A DNA stretch of 33,697 nt from Salinimicrobium sp049687495 (GTDB lineage Bacteria; Bacteroidota; Bacteroidia; Flavobacteriales; Flavobacteriaceae): assembly GCA_049687495.1 (NCBI GenBank), contig JBAVJB010000043.1, positions 1 to 33,697 of the forward strand, written 5' to 3'. Made by a program: the position numbers and the translations under genes. Within the stretch, counting starts at the first letter, position 1. Each line of letters begins with the position of its first letter. Below the pieces are notes generated by a model. That model was not told where the DNA came from, searched no databases, and was given only the letters and a program-made list of their open reading frames with translations. Positions 1 through 7,349 of the stretch are shown here, one piece after another.

Positions 1-851
1 AAGGTAAAGTAGTTGTGATCGCAGATTACGGTGCATTTATCGAAGTTGCTGAAGGTGTTGAAGGTCTTATCCACGTTTCTGAAATGTCATGGAGTACTCA
101 CCTGCGCTCAGCTCAGGACTTCGTGAACGTTGGAGATGAGGTTGAAGCACAAATTCTTACTTTAGATCGTGAAGACAGAAAAATGTCTCTTGGTATCAAG
201 CAATTGACTCCAGACCCATGGACTGATATCACTTCTAAGTACCCTGTTGGTTCAAGACACACCGGTATCGTTCGTAACTTTACTAACTTCGGAGTATTCG
301 TTGAGTTAGAAGAAGGAATCGACGGACTGATCTACATTTCTGACCTTTCCTGGACAAAGAAGATCAAGCATCCATCAGAATTTACTAACGTAGGTGATAA
401 ACTTGACGTGGTAGTTCTTGAGCTTGATGTTGAAGGCCGTAAGTTGAGCTTAGGTCACAAGCAAACAGAAGCTAACCCTTGGGATAAATACGAAACTGAA
501 TTCGCTGTAGGAACTACTCACACAGCGGCAATTACAGAGATCGTTGACAAAGGAGCTACTATTGACTTTAATGAAGATATCACTGCCTTCGTACCGCAAC
601 GTCACATGGAAAAAGAAGACGGAAGCAAATTGAAGCAGGGAGAAACTGCAGAATTCCAGATCATTGAATTCAACAAAGAATTCAAGAGAGTGGTAGCGTC
701 TCACACCGCTATTCACAAGGAAGAAGAGCAACAAATTGTTAAGCAGGCTCAGAAAAAAGCCGCTCAGCAACAAGCTCAAAACAACACCACTATGGGTGAT
801 GTGAACGCAGAACTTCAAGCGTTGAAAGACAAAATGGAAGGGAAGAAATAA
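1..851 (+). CDS. rpsA: 30S ribosomal protein S1, 3' part (partial at window start)
   Basis: Ribosomal protein S1 binds mRNA on the small subunit and helps initiate translation. The open frame runs through the window edge (the codons before the GTG at 15 are in frame and read GKVV), so the true start lies outside. What remains shows two clear S1 (OB-fold) repeats, with the family phrases YGAFIEVAEGVEGLIHVSEMSW and FGVFVELEEGIDGLIYISDLSW, and a third more diverged one (KGATIDFNEDITAFVP). A basic, Gln-rich tail ends in DKMEGKK. This layout is the usual S1 C-terminal half in Bacteroidota. A strong hairpin terminator follows 22 bases after the stop. The last 27 codons and this terminator occur again at 2648-2790. 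Identification is firm; only the 5' end is missing. Confidence 0.96.
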   Translation, partial: GKVVVIADYGAFIEVAEGVEGLIHVSEMSWSTHLRSAQDFVNVGDEVEAQILTLDREDRKMSLGIKQLTPDPWTDITSKYPVGSRHTGIVRNFTNFGVFVELEEGIDGLIYISDLSWTKKIKHPSEFTNVGDKLDVVVLELDVEGRKLSLGHKQTEANPWDKYETEFAVGTTHTAAITEIVDKGATIDFNEDITAFVPQRHMEKEDGSKLKQGETAEFQIIEFNKEFKRVVASHTAIHKEEEQQIVKQAQKKAAQQQAQNNTTMGDVNAELQALKDKMEGKK

Positions 852-908
852 TTCCTGAACATTTAAATAATGAAAACCTCCTTAGGCAACTAAGGAGGTT
901 TTTTTATG
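768..908 (+). repeat. direct repeat, copy 1: rpsA 3' end plus terminator
   Basis: This 141-bp segment covers the last 27 codons of rpsA, the stop codon, the short spacer and the terminator through TTTTTTTATG. It reappears at 2648-2790. I count one substitution (C890 to T) and a two-T insertion in the spacer. Copy 1 is the functional one, because it is continuous with the S1 reading frame. Confidence 0.95.
873..905 (+). terminator. rho-independent terminator of rpsA
   Basis: Perfect inverted repeat AAAACCTCCTTAG / CTAAGGAGGTTTT (873-885 and 890-902) with a GCAA loop and a run of seven T. It is copied nearly exactly at 2755-2787 and in diverged form at 3678-3708. Confidence 0.93.
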
Positions 909-1026
909 GTAAAATGTCAATTTTATAATCCTGATAATCAAAAGAAAATACTTAGAAGTGGGTATTGCAGTAGAAGAAATCAGGGTATAAATTTACTCCT
1001 TCACGAACCTTTTAATCCCAATTAAT

Positions 1027-2631
1027 ATGGTACATAAATTATTTGACTCAAAACGATTGGGTCTTGTTTTTACCCTACTGCTTTCGTTTGTGGTCATGAG
1101 CTGTTCTACAGAAAATGATCCTGATGATCCTGAGACTCCTTCTACCAATCCACAAGGGCTCACTATTTATAAGAACCAAACCGGAGATCCTAATGCAGAT
1201 GTGTTGCAGGCCCATTATGAAGATGATGATCACCTCATTAACATCTATGGTACATTTGATAGCTTCAATGAACCTGCCATTCCAAAAACCGTTACTTTTC
1301 AAAAGAAAAATAATGATACAATAGTCAACTTTATATTTGATCCTTATACCAGTAGAATATCTTCTTCTTTTATTTCTGTCAGAGGCGAAAAGACGCCGAT
1401 AGTAATGAAATTTTCTTATCCCGCAGTAGGTTCAGACATCATGGCAATTTCGCTTTATGAGTACGATTGGGCCAGCCAGACAGGCAATATGTTTTTTAGG
1501 GCCATGGTTAATGGTGAGACAGCGGCGGAACAAAATACTACAACTCCTTCAAGTTCCTATTCTGAAAGAAAAAACTTAAACCTTAGAATGGGTTCAACTT
1601 CAAATAAATATTTAGATGCAGTACGTGATGCCATAGTTGTTGTGGCTGCAGGCAAAGCCATTATTGAGGCAATAGCCGCCGTTCCAGCAATTACTGCTGC
1701 AGTAGTGGCTGCGGTGGGAGTTGCTAATGCTGTTGCTATTGGAGTTGCGATTGTTGCTATTAGCTTAGCCGCTATGACCAGTGATGCCAATGCATCTGAA
1801 CTAATTCCTACAGATGGCCCATATCCCCAAGGTGTACCAATAACTAATCCTGTACCTACTGAAGAAGATCCTACCCCACATTTGGTGGAAAGTAGCTGTC
1901 CATCAGGAGGCATAGGTTTTAGTGCTTATATGGATAGCGAAGGTTCTATAGGTATAGGCAATATATCTGGGGGTGAATATCCATTTACTTATTATGTAAA
2001 CGGTATGGCTCAGGAAAAGCGGTTTTTTATAAATGATTATCCCGATGGTACCTATATGGTTTCTGTCAAGGATGCAAACGGTTGTATAGGATCAAAGCTG
2101 GTTCCTTTAACTAGAGGCAAAAGTTCTGGTAATGGGATAAATTTGAATGGTATGTTCTATCCTTTTAATTACGTGTATGTCGATTATAATATTAAAATTA
2201 TCAAGGATGAGGATTATTCATATGTACGCTACGCTCATGGCGTCTTTTTTTCACCCGAACCTATTGACTTTAATAATCCTGATTTTAATTATGTAATAGA
2301 GGGAACCTTGTATTCTGATCAACCACATTCCTTGCCGGCTGGGGAATATGAAAGCAATATAGGTGGTTTTCAATTTGGAAAACAAATATATATGGACTCC
2401 TTCACATTTTCTGATGGGCAAGAGGATTTTGAATTATCATCTATTTATAACGTCGTGAATGAAACTGAGTCAACAACGACCCTTGAAATGAAAAAAAGAG
2501 GTTATATCAATTTAAATTGGGATGGTAATCAAACGAGTTTTAATTTTCATCTATACAATGAAGAAGAGGAATTAGTTGATGGTTTTATTAGAGCTGAAAT
2601 GATAGAGATAGAACTGCCTCAAGATGAATAA
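1027..2631 (+). CDS. large lipoprotein with a SprB-like repeat, function unknown
   Basis: A 534-residue protein with a lipoprotein signal peptide (hydrophobic segment at about 11-24, lipobox VMSC, Cys26), followed by an acidic Asp/Pro/Thr linker, so it should be anchored in the outer or inner membrane. Residues 203-250 form a long Ala/Val/Ile-rich hydrophobic stretch that could be one or two membrane or fusion-like helices. Residues 305-360 (GNISGGEYPFTYYVNG and DGTYMVSVKDANGC) match the SprB repeat pattern of flavobacterial surface proteins. The C-terminal 170 residues look like a beta-rich domain that I do not recognise. The gene is visibly AT-richer than its neighbours (by eye, not computed). 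It lies between two copies of the rpsA 3' end, which suggests it arrived by an insertion or duplication. Function is not known. Confidence 0.85.
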   Translation: MVHKLFDSKRLGLVFTLLLSFVVMSCSTENDPDDPETPSTNPQGLTIYKNQTGDPNADVLQAHYEDDDHLINIYGTFDSFNEPAIPKTVTFQKKNNDTIVNFIFDPYTSRISSSFISVRGEKTPIVMKFSYPAVGSDIMAISLYEYDWASQTGNMFFRAMVNGETAAEQNTTTPSSSYSERKNLNLRMGSTSNKYLDAVRDAIVVVAAGKAIIEAIAAVPAITAAVVAAVGVANAVAIGVAIVAISLAAMTSDANASELIPTDGPYPQGVPITNPVPTEEDPTPHLVESSCPSGGIGFSAYMDSEGSIGIGNISGGEYPFTYYVNGMAQEKRFFINDYPDGTYMVSVKDANGCIGSKLVPLTRGKSSGNGINLNGMFYPFNYVYVDYNIKIIKDEDYSYVRYAHGVFFSPEPIDFNNPDFNYVIEGTLYSDQPHSLPAGEYESNIGGFQFGKQIYMDSFTFSDGQEDFELSSIYNVVNETESTTTLEMKKRGYINLNWDGNQTSFNFHLYNEEEELVDGFIRAEMIEIELPQDE

Positions 2632-2647
2632 AATTTAAATCTGGTTA

Positions 2648-2731
2648 CAACAAGCTCAAAACAACACCACTATGGGTGATGTGAACGCAGAACTTCAAGC
2701 GTTGAAAGACAAAATGGAAGGGAAGAAATAA
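2648..2731 (+). pseudogene. orphan rpsA C-terminal fragment
   Basis: These 28 codons, including the stop, reproduce the C-terminus of ribosomal protein S1 without the rest of the gene. An ATG at 2672 inside it opens a 19-residue frame. There is no sign that it is translated. It is best read as the scar of a duplication or integration event rather than a gene. Confidence 0.85.
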
Positions 2732-2754
2732 TTCCTGAACATTTTTAAATAATG

Positions 2755-2787
2755 AAAACCTCCTTAGGCAATTAAGGAGGTTTTTTT
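2755..2787 (+). terminator. rho-independent terminator, second copy, after the lipoprotein gene
   Basis: Inverted repeat 2755-2767 / 2772-2784 with a GCAA loop and seven T. One C-to-T change relative to the rpsA terminator turns one pair into G-U, so the hairpin is still intact. It now serves the 1027-2631 gene. Confidence 0.9.
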
Positions 2788-2924
2788 ATGCCCTTTTTAA
2801 AAGGCCACTTTAGCTCTAAGTTTGTGTATTTCAGAATTATACCTACAAATGGGTATTGTGAAGAGCTGTAGGAACTACTAACTTTTCATTTTAATCTATG
2901 TCTTAACTCCAAAAGTATTGTACT

Positions 2925-3659
2925 ATGAAAATTTACTTCCCAAAACAGCTCTTCCTATTATTATTCCTGGCCTCTTTTGTTGCCTGTAATAGTGAAGATA
3001 CGCCAGACGAGCCTCAATTGCCCGAGGTAGCCACAACCACCAGTGATACCCAGGCGGTCACGACCTTTACCTCTGTTGAGATCACGGGTGCAGTTGATGA
3101 AAATGATGAGGAGATCACCTCCTATGGGGTCGTTTGGGCAACTACTGCAAATCCTACCATTGAAGACCATGTGGCGCTTCCGGGAGATAATTCTGCGCAG
3201 GCAGGCTCCAAGAACAGGTACAACCGGCAATCCCAGAACAGTAGTTTTTCTGTAATGATCAACAATTTGACTCCTGGTGAAATGTATTACTTCAGGACTT
3301 TTGCCACCAATGCCGCAGGCACTGCTTATGGCGAAGAAATTTCTGTGGGTACTTCCGCGTTTGCAGGAACTACCTGGGAAATTACTTATTTGCACAGCGA
3401 AGACAATACCTGGATCGGCAATGTTGATTTTTATGAAGATGGCACTGCTTTTTATACAGAGCCGGCTTATCCCGGCATCTATGATATGTGGGGAGAGTGG
3501 AGCATGGAGGGGAATGTACTTACCTACGACATGATGCCTGATGATGATAATGACACCTATATCCTCACCGGGGAACTTATGGAGAATGAAATGAGCGGCA
3601 CCTATACTTGGGGAGAAGAAAACAAGCCGTGGGAAGGTGTACTATTGTCTTCTGAATAA
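2925..3659 (+). CDS. lipoprotein with an FN3-like domain, function unknown
   Basis: A 244-residue protein. Its signal peptide ends in the lipobox SFVAC (Cys21), followed by an acidic linker, so it is a surface or periplasmic lipoprotein. Residues of about 35-145 resemble a fibronectin-III-like module common in Bacteroidota lipoproteins (ITSYGVVWATTANPT near the middle and LTPGEMYYFRTFATNAAGTAYGE at the end). Residues of about 150-244 (TTWEITYL, VDFYEDGTAFY, GEWSMEGNVLTYD, MSGTYTW) look like a small lipocalin-type beta domain. A TAAGTTTG box at 2817-2824 fits the Bacteroidota -7 promoter element and would give a leader of roughly 95 nt. It sits in the series of lipoprotein-plus-terminator units after rpsA. 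The exact function cannot be told from sequence. Confidence 0.85.
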   Translation: MKIYFPKQLFLLLFLASFVACNSEDTPDEPQLPEVATTTSDTQAVTTFTSVEITGAVDENDEEITSYGVVWATTANPTIEDHVALPGDNSAQAGSKNRYNRQSQNSSFSVMINNLTPGEMYYFRTFATNAAGTAYGEEISVGTSAFAGTTWEITYLHSEDNTWIGNVDFYEDGTAFYTEPAYPGIYDMWGEWSMEGNVLTYDMMPDDDNDTYILTGELMENEMSGTYTWGEENKPWEGVLLSSE

Positions 3660-3677
3660 TTTCTTCGACAGCACATT

Positions 3678-3708
3678 GACCTCCTTGGGCAACTAAGGGG
3701 GTCTTTTT
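3678..3708 (+). terminator. rho-independent terminator, third, diverged copy
   Basis: Hairpin GACCTCCTTGG / CTAAGGGGGTC with two G-U pairs, the same GCAA loop, and TCTTTTT after it. Sequence, loop and the following ATGCCCTTTTT match the terminator at 2755-2787, so the two appear to share an origin rather than being independent terminators. Confidence 0.85.
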
Positions 3709-3805
3709 ATGCCCTTTTTGGCACCTCAGTTTTAGCGAAGTTTTGGGACTTTCGTTTTTGTACTTTTTCTTCGGAAGCCTTATCTTCAGGACAAACTTTT
3801 CAAAA

Positions 3806-4801
3806 ATGTCAAAAACAGTACTCTTTAAGAACCGGCCTGCAGGAAAACCGCAAACTTCCGATTTTGAAATAACTTCCGAGAAAGATCCAAAACCCGCTGA
3901 AGGGGAAATGCTTCTAAAGGCGCTTTATATTTCTGTAGATCCTTACCTCCGCGGAAGGATGCGCGATGAGAAATCCTATATTCCGCCTTTTGAATTGAAC
4001 AAGCCGTTGGAATCTAACGTTGTTGCCGAAGTGTTGGAGTCTGATAATTCCAATTTCAAAAGAGGGGAACTGGTTGCCGGAATGTTGAAATGGAAGCAGC
4101 TTCAAACGTCCGACGGAAAAGGGATCAACAAAATTGACAAAAATCTTGCGCCGCCTTCTGCTTTCCTGGGAATCTTGGGTCTTACAGGATTGACCGCCTA
4201 TTTGGGTTTGGAAAAGATTGGAGCGTTAAAAAAAGGAGAAACTCTTGTGGTTTCGGGAGCTGCCGGAGCAGTAGGAAGTATTGTGGGACAAATCGGGAAG
4301 ATCAAAGGCTGTAGAGTAGTGGGCATTGCAGGCAGCGATGACAAGATCGTCCATATTAAACAGAAGTTCGGGTTTGATGAAGGCATTAACTATAACACCA
4401 CAAAGAACATGAAAAAGGCCATTTCTAGAGCCTGCCCAGATGGAGTTGACGTTTATTTTGACAATGTTGGCGGCGAAATTTTGGATGCCGTACTGCAGAA
4501 CATCAACAAAAATGCCCGCATCATCAACTGCGGAGCCATTTCCCTTTATAACGAAACCGAAGTTCCAACAGGACCGCGCCCCGAAGGCATCCTCATCAAA
4601 AAAACGGCTTTAATGCAAGGCTTTTTGATCAGGGATCATGCAAAAGACTTCGGAACTGCTTTAAAACAACTGGGCGCCTGGTTACAGGAAGGAAAACTGA
4701 AGTATGACGAAACCGTAGTTGAAGGATTTGACAAACTTCCCGAAGCTTTTATAGGCCTCTTTGAAGGCAAGAACACCGGGAAAATGGTGGTGAAGGTTTG
4801 A
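3806..4801 (+). CDS. NADP-dependent MDR-family oxidoreductase (CurA/prostaglandin-reductase type)
   Basis: A 331-residue zinc-free medium-chain reductase of the leukotriene B4 dehydrogenase/CurA group, which reduces the double bond of enals and enones with NADPH in the cytoplasm. The N-terminal phrase LFKNRPAGKP and YISVDPYLRGRM (about 41-52) are typical of the group. The nucleotide-binding loop GAAGAVGS lies at 151-158, followed by VVGIAGSDDK, and VDVYFDNVGGE is the next family block. I place the start at the ATG at 3806: the in-frame TTG at 3743 would add 21 residues that are not part of the family and overlap the flank of the preceding terminator. It appears monocistronic. The physiological substrate is unknown. 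Confidence 0.93.
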   Translation: MSKTVLFKNRPAGKPQTSDFEITSEKDPKPAEGEMLLKALYISVDPYLRGRMRDEKSYIPPFELNKPLESNVVAEVLESDNSNFKRGELVAGMLKWKQLQTSDGKGINKIDKNLAPPSAFLGILGLTGLTAYLGLEKIGALKKGETLVVSGAAGAVGSIVGQIGKIKGCRVVGIAGSDDKIVHIKQKFGFDEGINYNTTKNMKKAISRACPDGVDVYFDNVGGEILDAVLQNINKNARIINCGAISLYNETEVPTGPRPEGILIKKTALMQGFLIRDHAKDFGTALKQLGAWLQEGKLKYDETVVEGFDKLPEAFIGLFEGKNTGKMVVKV

Positions 4802-4838
4802 AAACCGTTGCCAGTTGCCGGTTGCCTGTTGCGAGGTG

Positions 4839-4919
4839 GTGTCAGCGAGAATCCTCTCCCGTAGGGACAGAACATCTATAGAAAAATATCCGTGTCTAGC
4901 GACTCCCGTAGGGACAGAA
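4839..4919. repeat. two short direct repeats, CTCCCGTAGGGACAGAA
   Basis: The 17-mer CTCCCGTAGGGACAGAA occurs at 4856-4872 and 4903-4919. Each is preceded by GTGTC-AGCGA (4839-4848 and 4892-4901), so the unit is longer than the 17-mer. A related GGGGACAGCAGTGTC follows at about 4927-4940. The 228-bp spacer between the MDR and macrodomain genes holds no convincing ORF. It looks like a small dispersed non-coding repeat. Confidence 0.6.
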
Positions 4920-5029
4920 GGTTAAGGGGACAGCAGTGTCGACGGGAAATTTGTAGTAATGGCAAAAACTATCAATCCCTCTCTGTTATCGTCGAAACCG
5001 GCGGGGAAATTTTATACTTCTTATAAAAA

Positions 5030-5581
5030 TTATTCAGGATAAGATTTGCCATCAAGAATTTGTTGCAGCACCCTTTCATGCAGCTGCAGATCATGGATGC
5101 TGTGCAGTACAAAAAGGATCTTCTTTACATGTTGCAGCTCAGGGATCTTTTGAATGACTGTCTCAAAAGCCACTTTTGCAGCCTCTTCCATTGGGTAACC
5201 AAAAATACCGGTGGAAATTGCAGGAAAAGCAATAGAATCAATCTCTTTTTCTTCAGCCAGGTCTAAAGCATTTGAATAGCAGTTCGCGAGCAATTCGGCT
5301 TCAGGTCTGTCCTGTCCATAAACAGGTCCAAGGCAATGAATGACATACTTGTTTGGCAGCCTGTGTCCTCCTGTGATTACGGCTTCCCCCGGTTTAATCG
5401 GCCCCATCGGTCTGGCTTCATTTGCCAGTCCCGGCCCTGCAGCACGATGAATTGCTCCGGCCACGCCACCTCCTGTTTCCAGCTGCGCGTTGGCAGCGTT
5501 CACAACGGCATCATACGCTTCCTGATTGGCTATGTCGCCCTGCCTGCAGGCTATGCTTACTCCCGCGATCTTCTTTTCCAT
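5030..5581 (-). CDS. macrodomain protein, probable O-acetyl-ADP-ribose / ADP-ribosyl hydrolase
   Basis: A 183-residue single-macrodomain protein of the MacroD/YmdB type, expected to bind ADP-ribose and remove acetyl or ADP-ribosyl groups in the cytoplasm. Key features are DAVVNAANAQL (Asn28 and Asn31, the catalytic-loop region), GGGVAGAIHRAAG at 37-49, the central strand VIHCLGPVYG at 80-89, and the second phosphate-binding loop AISTGIFGYPMEEAA at 121-135. The length is that of the whole family domain, so no fusion is present. It is transcribed away from the SDR gene; the 111-bp gap between 5581 and 5693 must contain both promoters. No ADP-ribosyltransferase gene lies nearby, so the target is unknown. 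Confidence 0.93.
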   Translation of the reverse strand: MEKKIAGVSIACRQGDIANQEAYDAVVNAANAQLETGGGVAGAIHRAAGPGLANEARPMGPIKPGEAVITGGHRLPNKYVIHCLGPVYGQDRPEAELLANCYSNALDLAEEKEIDSIAFPAISTGIFGYPMEEAAKVAFETVIQKIPELQHVKKILFVLHSIHDLQLHERVLQQILDGKSYPE

Positions 5582-5692
5582 AATTCTGTTTCTTTTCCTC
5601 TTAAAAATAGCAAATTCTTAAGGAATTTTTGCCTGACAAATGTCATTGCGACGAAATTCAGGAATATCTAACTTGAAGAAAATCCCGGAAAA

Positions 5693-6433
5693 ATGGAAAA
5701 CAAGGTAGCAATCGTGACCGGTGGAGCTTCAGGTATTGGAGAAGCCACCGTTCTTTTATTCGCAAAACAAGGAGCCAGCGTTGTGGTTTCTGATATTCAA
5801 AAAGATAAAGGAGAGCAGCTGGTCGAGAAGGTCAAAAATGACGGAGGAAAAGCAGCCTTTTTTGAAGCTGATGTTTCTAAGGCTGAAGACAACAAAGCCC
5901 TGGTTGATTTTGCTGTAAAGACCTTCGGAAAACTGGACATCGCCGTAAACAACGCCGGAATTGGCGGCGAGGCCAATAAGATCGTCGAAATGAGCCTCGA
6001 AGGCTGGCACCAGGTGATCGATGTAAACCTTCACAGTATCTTCTACGGAATGAAATATGAAATTGCCGCAATGCTCGAAAACGGCGGCGGCAGCATTGTA
6101 AACCTTTCTTCAATTCTCGGAAGTGTTGGTTTTGAAGGCTCCGCAGCTTACGTCGCTGCAAAACATGCTATACTCGGAATCACTAAAAACGCAGCTATAG
6201 AATATTCCGCAGAGAAGATCAGGACAAATTGTGTGGGCCCTGCATTTATTGATACTCCTCTTTTGGACCAGCTGGATGAAGAGATAAAGCAGCAACTGGT
6301 AAGTTTACATCCTATTGGAAGGCTTGGTAAAAGCGAAGAAGTGGCTGAACTTATTCTTTGGTTAAGTAGTGAAAAAGCTTCTTTTGTGACAGGATCTTAT
6401 TATGCTGTCGATGGTGGTTACCTGGCGAGGTAG
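5693..6433 (+). CDS. classical SDR-family NAD(P)-dependent oxidoreductase
   Basis: A 246-residue short-chain dehydrogenase/reductase with a complete set of classical motifs: the cofactor loop TGGASGIG (9-16), Asp60 of the EADV motif, NNAG (86-89), and the catalytic Ser140, Tyr153 and Lys157 (YVAAK). An Asp (VVSDIQ) at the end of beta-2 favours NAD over NADP. The C-terminal TGSYYAVDGGYLAR is the usual end of glucose/3-oxoacyl-ACP-reductase-like SDRs. The substrate cannot be assigned. Its stop codon is one base from the stop of the convergent hydrolase gene, and I see no terminator hairpin between them. Confidence 0.93.
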   Translation: MENKVAIVTGGASGIGEATVLLFAKQGASVVVSDIQKDKGEQLVEKVKNDGGKAAFFEADVSKAEDNKALVDFAVKTFGKLDIAVNNAGIGGEANKIVEMSLEGWHQVIDVNLHSIFYGMKYEIAAMLENGGGSIVNLSSILGSVGFEGSAAYVAAKHAILGITKNAAIEYSAEKIRTNCVGPAFIDTPLLDQLDEEIKQQLVSLHPIGRLGKSEEVAELILWLSSEKASFVTGSYYAVDGGYLAR

Positions 6434-6434
6434 C

Positions 6435-7349
6435 CTACATCTGCTGCAGCAGCCATTCCACAAGTTCTCCTGGATCAACGAGGCTCCAGGAATGTGGATT
6501 CCTCACATGTTGGGGTTCTCTAAAACCTTTATTTTGGCTTATAATCAAGGAGGCTTTGTTGTTTCCCAAACGGTTTAGCTCGTTAATAAAAGCCGAAGCG
6601 TCAAAGGCATTCATGGCATAAAGATCCATTCCTTTGGACAGGTAGAATTCCAGGTCGGGTTCGGTGTAGATCCTTAACGGTAAGTCGATCAGCTTTTTAA
6701 CGGCAGTTTGAGTGGAGTCCTCAAATGAATAAGGGGAGGCTTGATAGTAATTCTGGGGAACCTGCTGTGGACTTCCTCCCATTTCCTGTTCAAGCTTTTG
6801 TACAAGAAACCTGGACTCCTGTGAAGGTTCCGTTTTTAAAGATAACCTGATATCTCTTTTTGCCGACTCATAAAGCCGTTGCATATCAAGCGGCGGATCA
6901 ACCGCAAAAACAGCTGTGGGGAGATATTGCTGCTGTTGCGCAAGCTCGGCATATTTAATAACCGCTGTTCCCCCAATGGAGAAACCACCTGCGAAAAATG
7001 GCATTTCTTGAAGCTGATGTTTTTTCAGTGCAAAAGCTATAATCTTCTGAAATGACTCCTGCGTCTCCACATCAAAACCTATAGAGGTGGCGCCCGTGCT
7101 AAAAACGGGAATGATGGTTAAAATGCCGTTTTTGGCTGCTTCGGAAGGAATTGCGGTATTTTTTAAAACTTCTTCGGGAGATTCACCATAACTGCCCACC
7201 AGGACCAGCATGGCCTGTGCAGGAGTTTCAGGAAAAACAGCGAGATATCCTTCTTCCGAAGAGGAAGAGATGGTGAATTTTTCAACTTTTTGAGCCCTCA
7301 GGAGTTGGCTTATTCCGCAGAGGAAGAGCAGTAGCAAAAGTTTTTTCAT
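6435..7349 (-). CDS. secreted alpha/beta-hydrolase-like protein
   Basis: A 304-residue protein with a cleavable signal peptide (MKKLLLLLFLCGISQLLRAQ), so periplasmic or exported. The nucleophile-elbow pattern GFSIGG (about residues 121-126) with a preceding strand MPFFAGG supports an alpha/beta-hydrolase fold. VDPPLD follows at the position where such enzymes carry the acid, and a late His (HSW, near 288) can complete the triad. It resembles the poorly characterised hydrolases of Bacteroidota rather than a named esterase. The start ATG overlaps the stop of the pentapeptide gene (ATGA at 7346-7349), so it is translationally coupled and the last gene of a three-gene operon. The substrate is unknown. 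Confidence 0.82.
   Translation of the reverse strand: MKKLLLLLFLCGISQLLRAQKVEKFTISSSSEEGYLAVFPETPAQAMLVLVGSYGESPEEVLKNTAIPSEAAKNGILTIIPVFSTGATSIGFDVETQESFQKIIAFALKKHQLQEMPFFAGGFSIGGTAVIKYAELAQQQQYLPTAVFAVDPPLDMQRLYESAKRDIRLSLKTEPSQESRFLVQKLEQEMGGSPQQVPQNYYQASPYSFEDSTQTAVKKLIDLPLRIYTEPDLEFYLSKGMDLYAMNAFDASAFINELNRLGNNKASLIISQNKGFREPQHVRNPHSWSLVDPGELVEWLLQQM

Larger units (their letters stand above)
2648..2790 (+). repeat. direct repeat, copy 2: rpsA 3' end plus terminator
   Basis: A 143-bp near-identical copy of 768-908. Similarity begins abruptly at CAACAAGCTC, at an rpsA codon boundary; the sequence before it (CTGGTTA) is unrelated to rpsA. It ends at TTTTTTTATG, after which the two copies diverge. 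Confidence 0.95.

Noticed and set aside
15..17. GTG at 15 as the start of the ribosomal protein gene
   Set aside because: The frame is open upstream to the window edge and the residues before it continue an S1 domain, so the gene is truncated, not started there.
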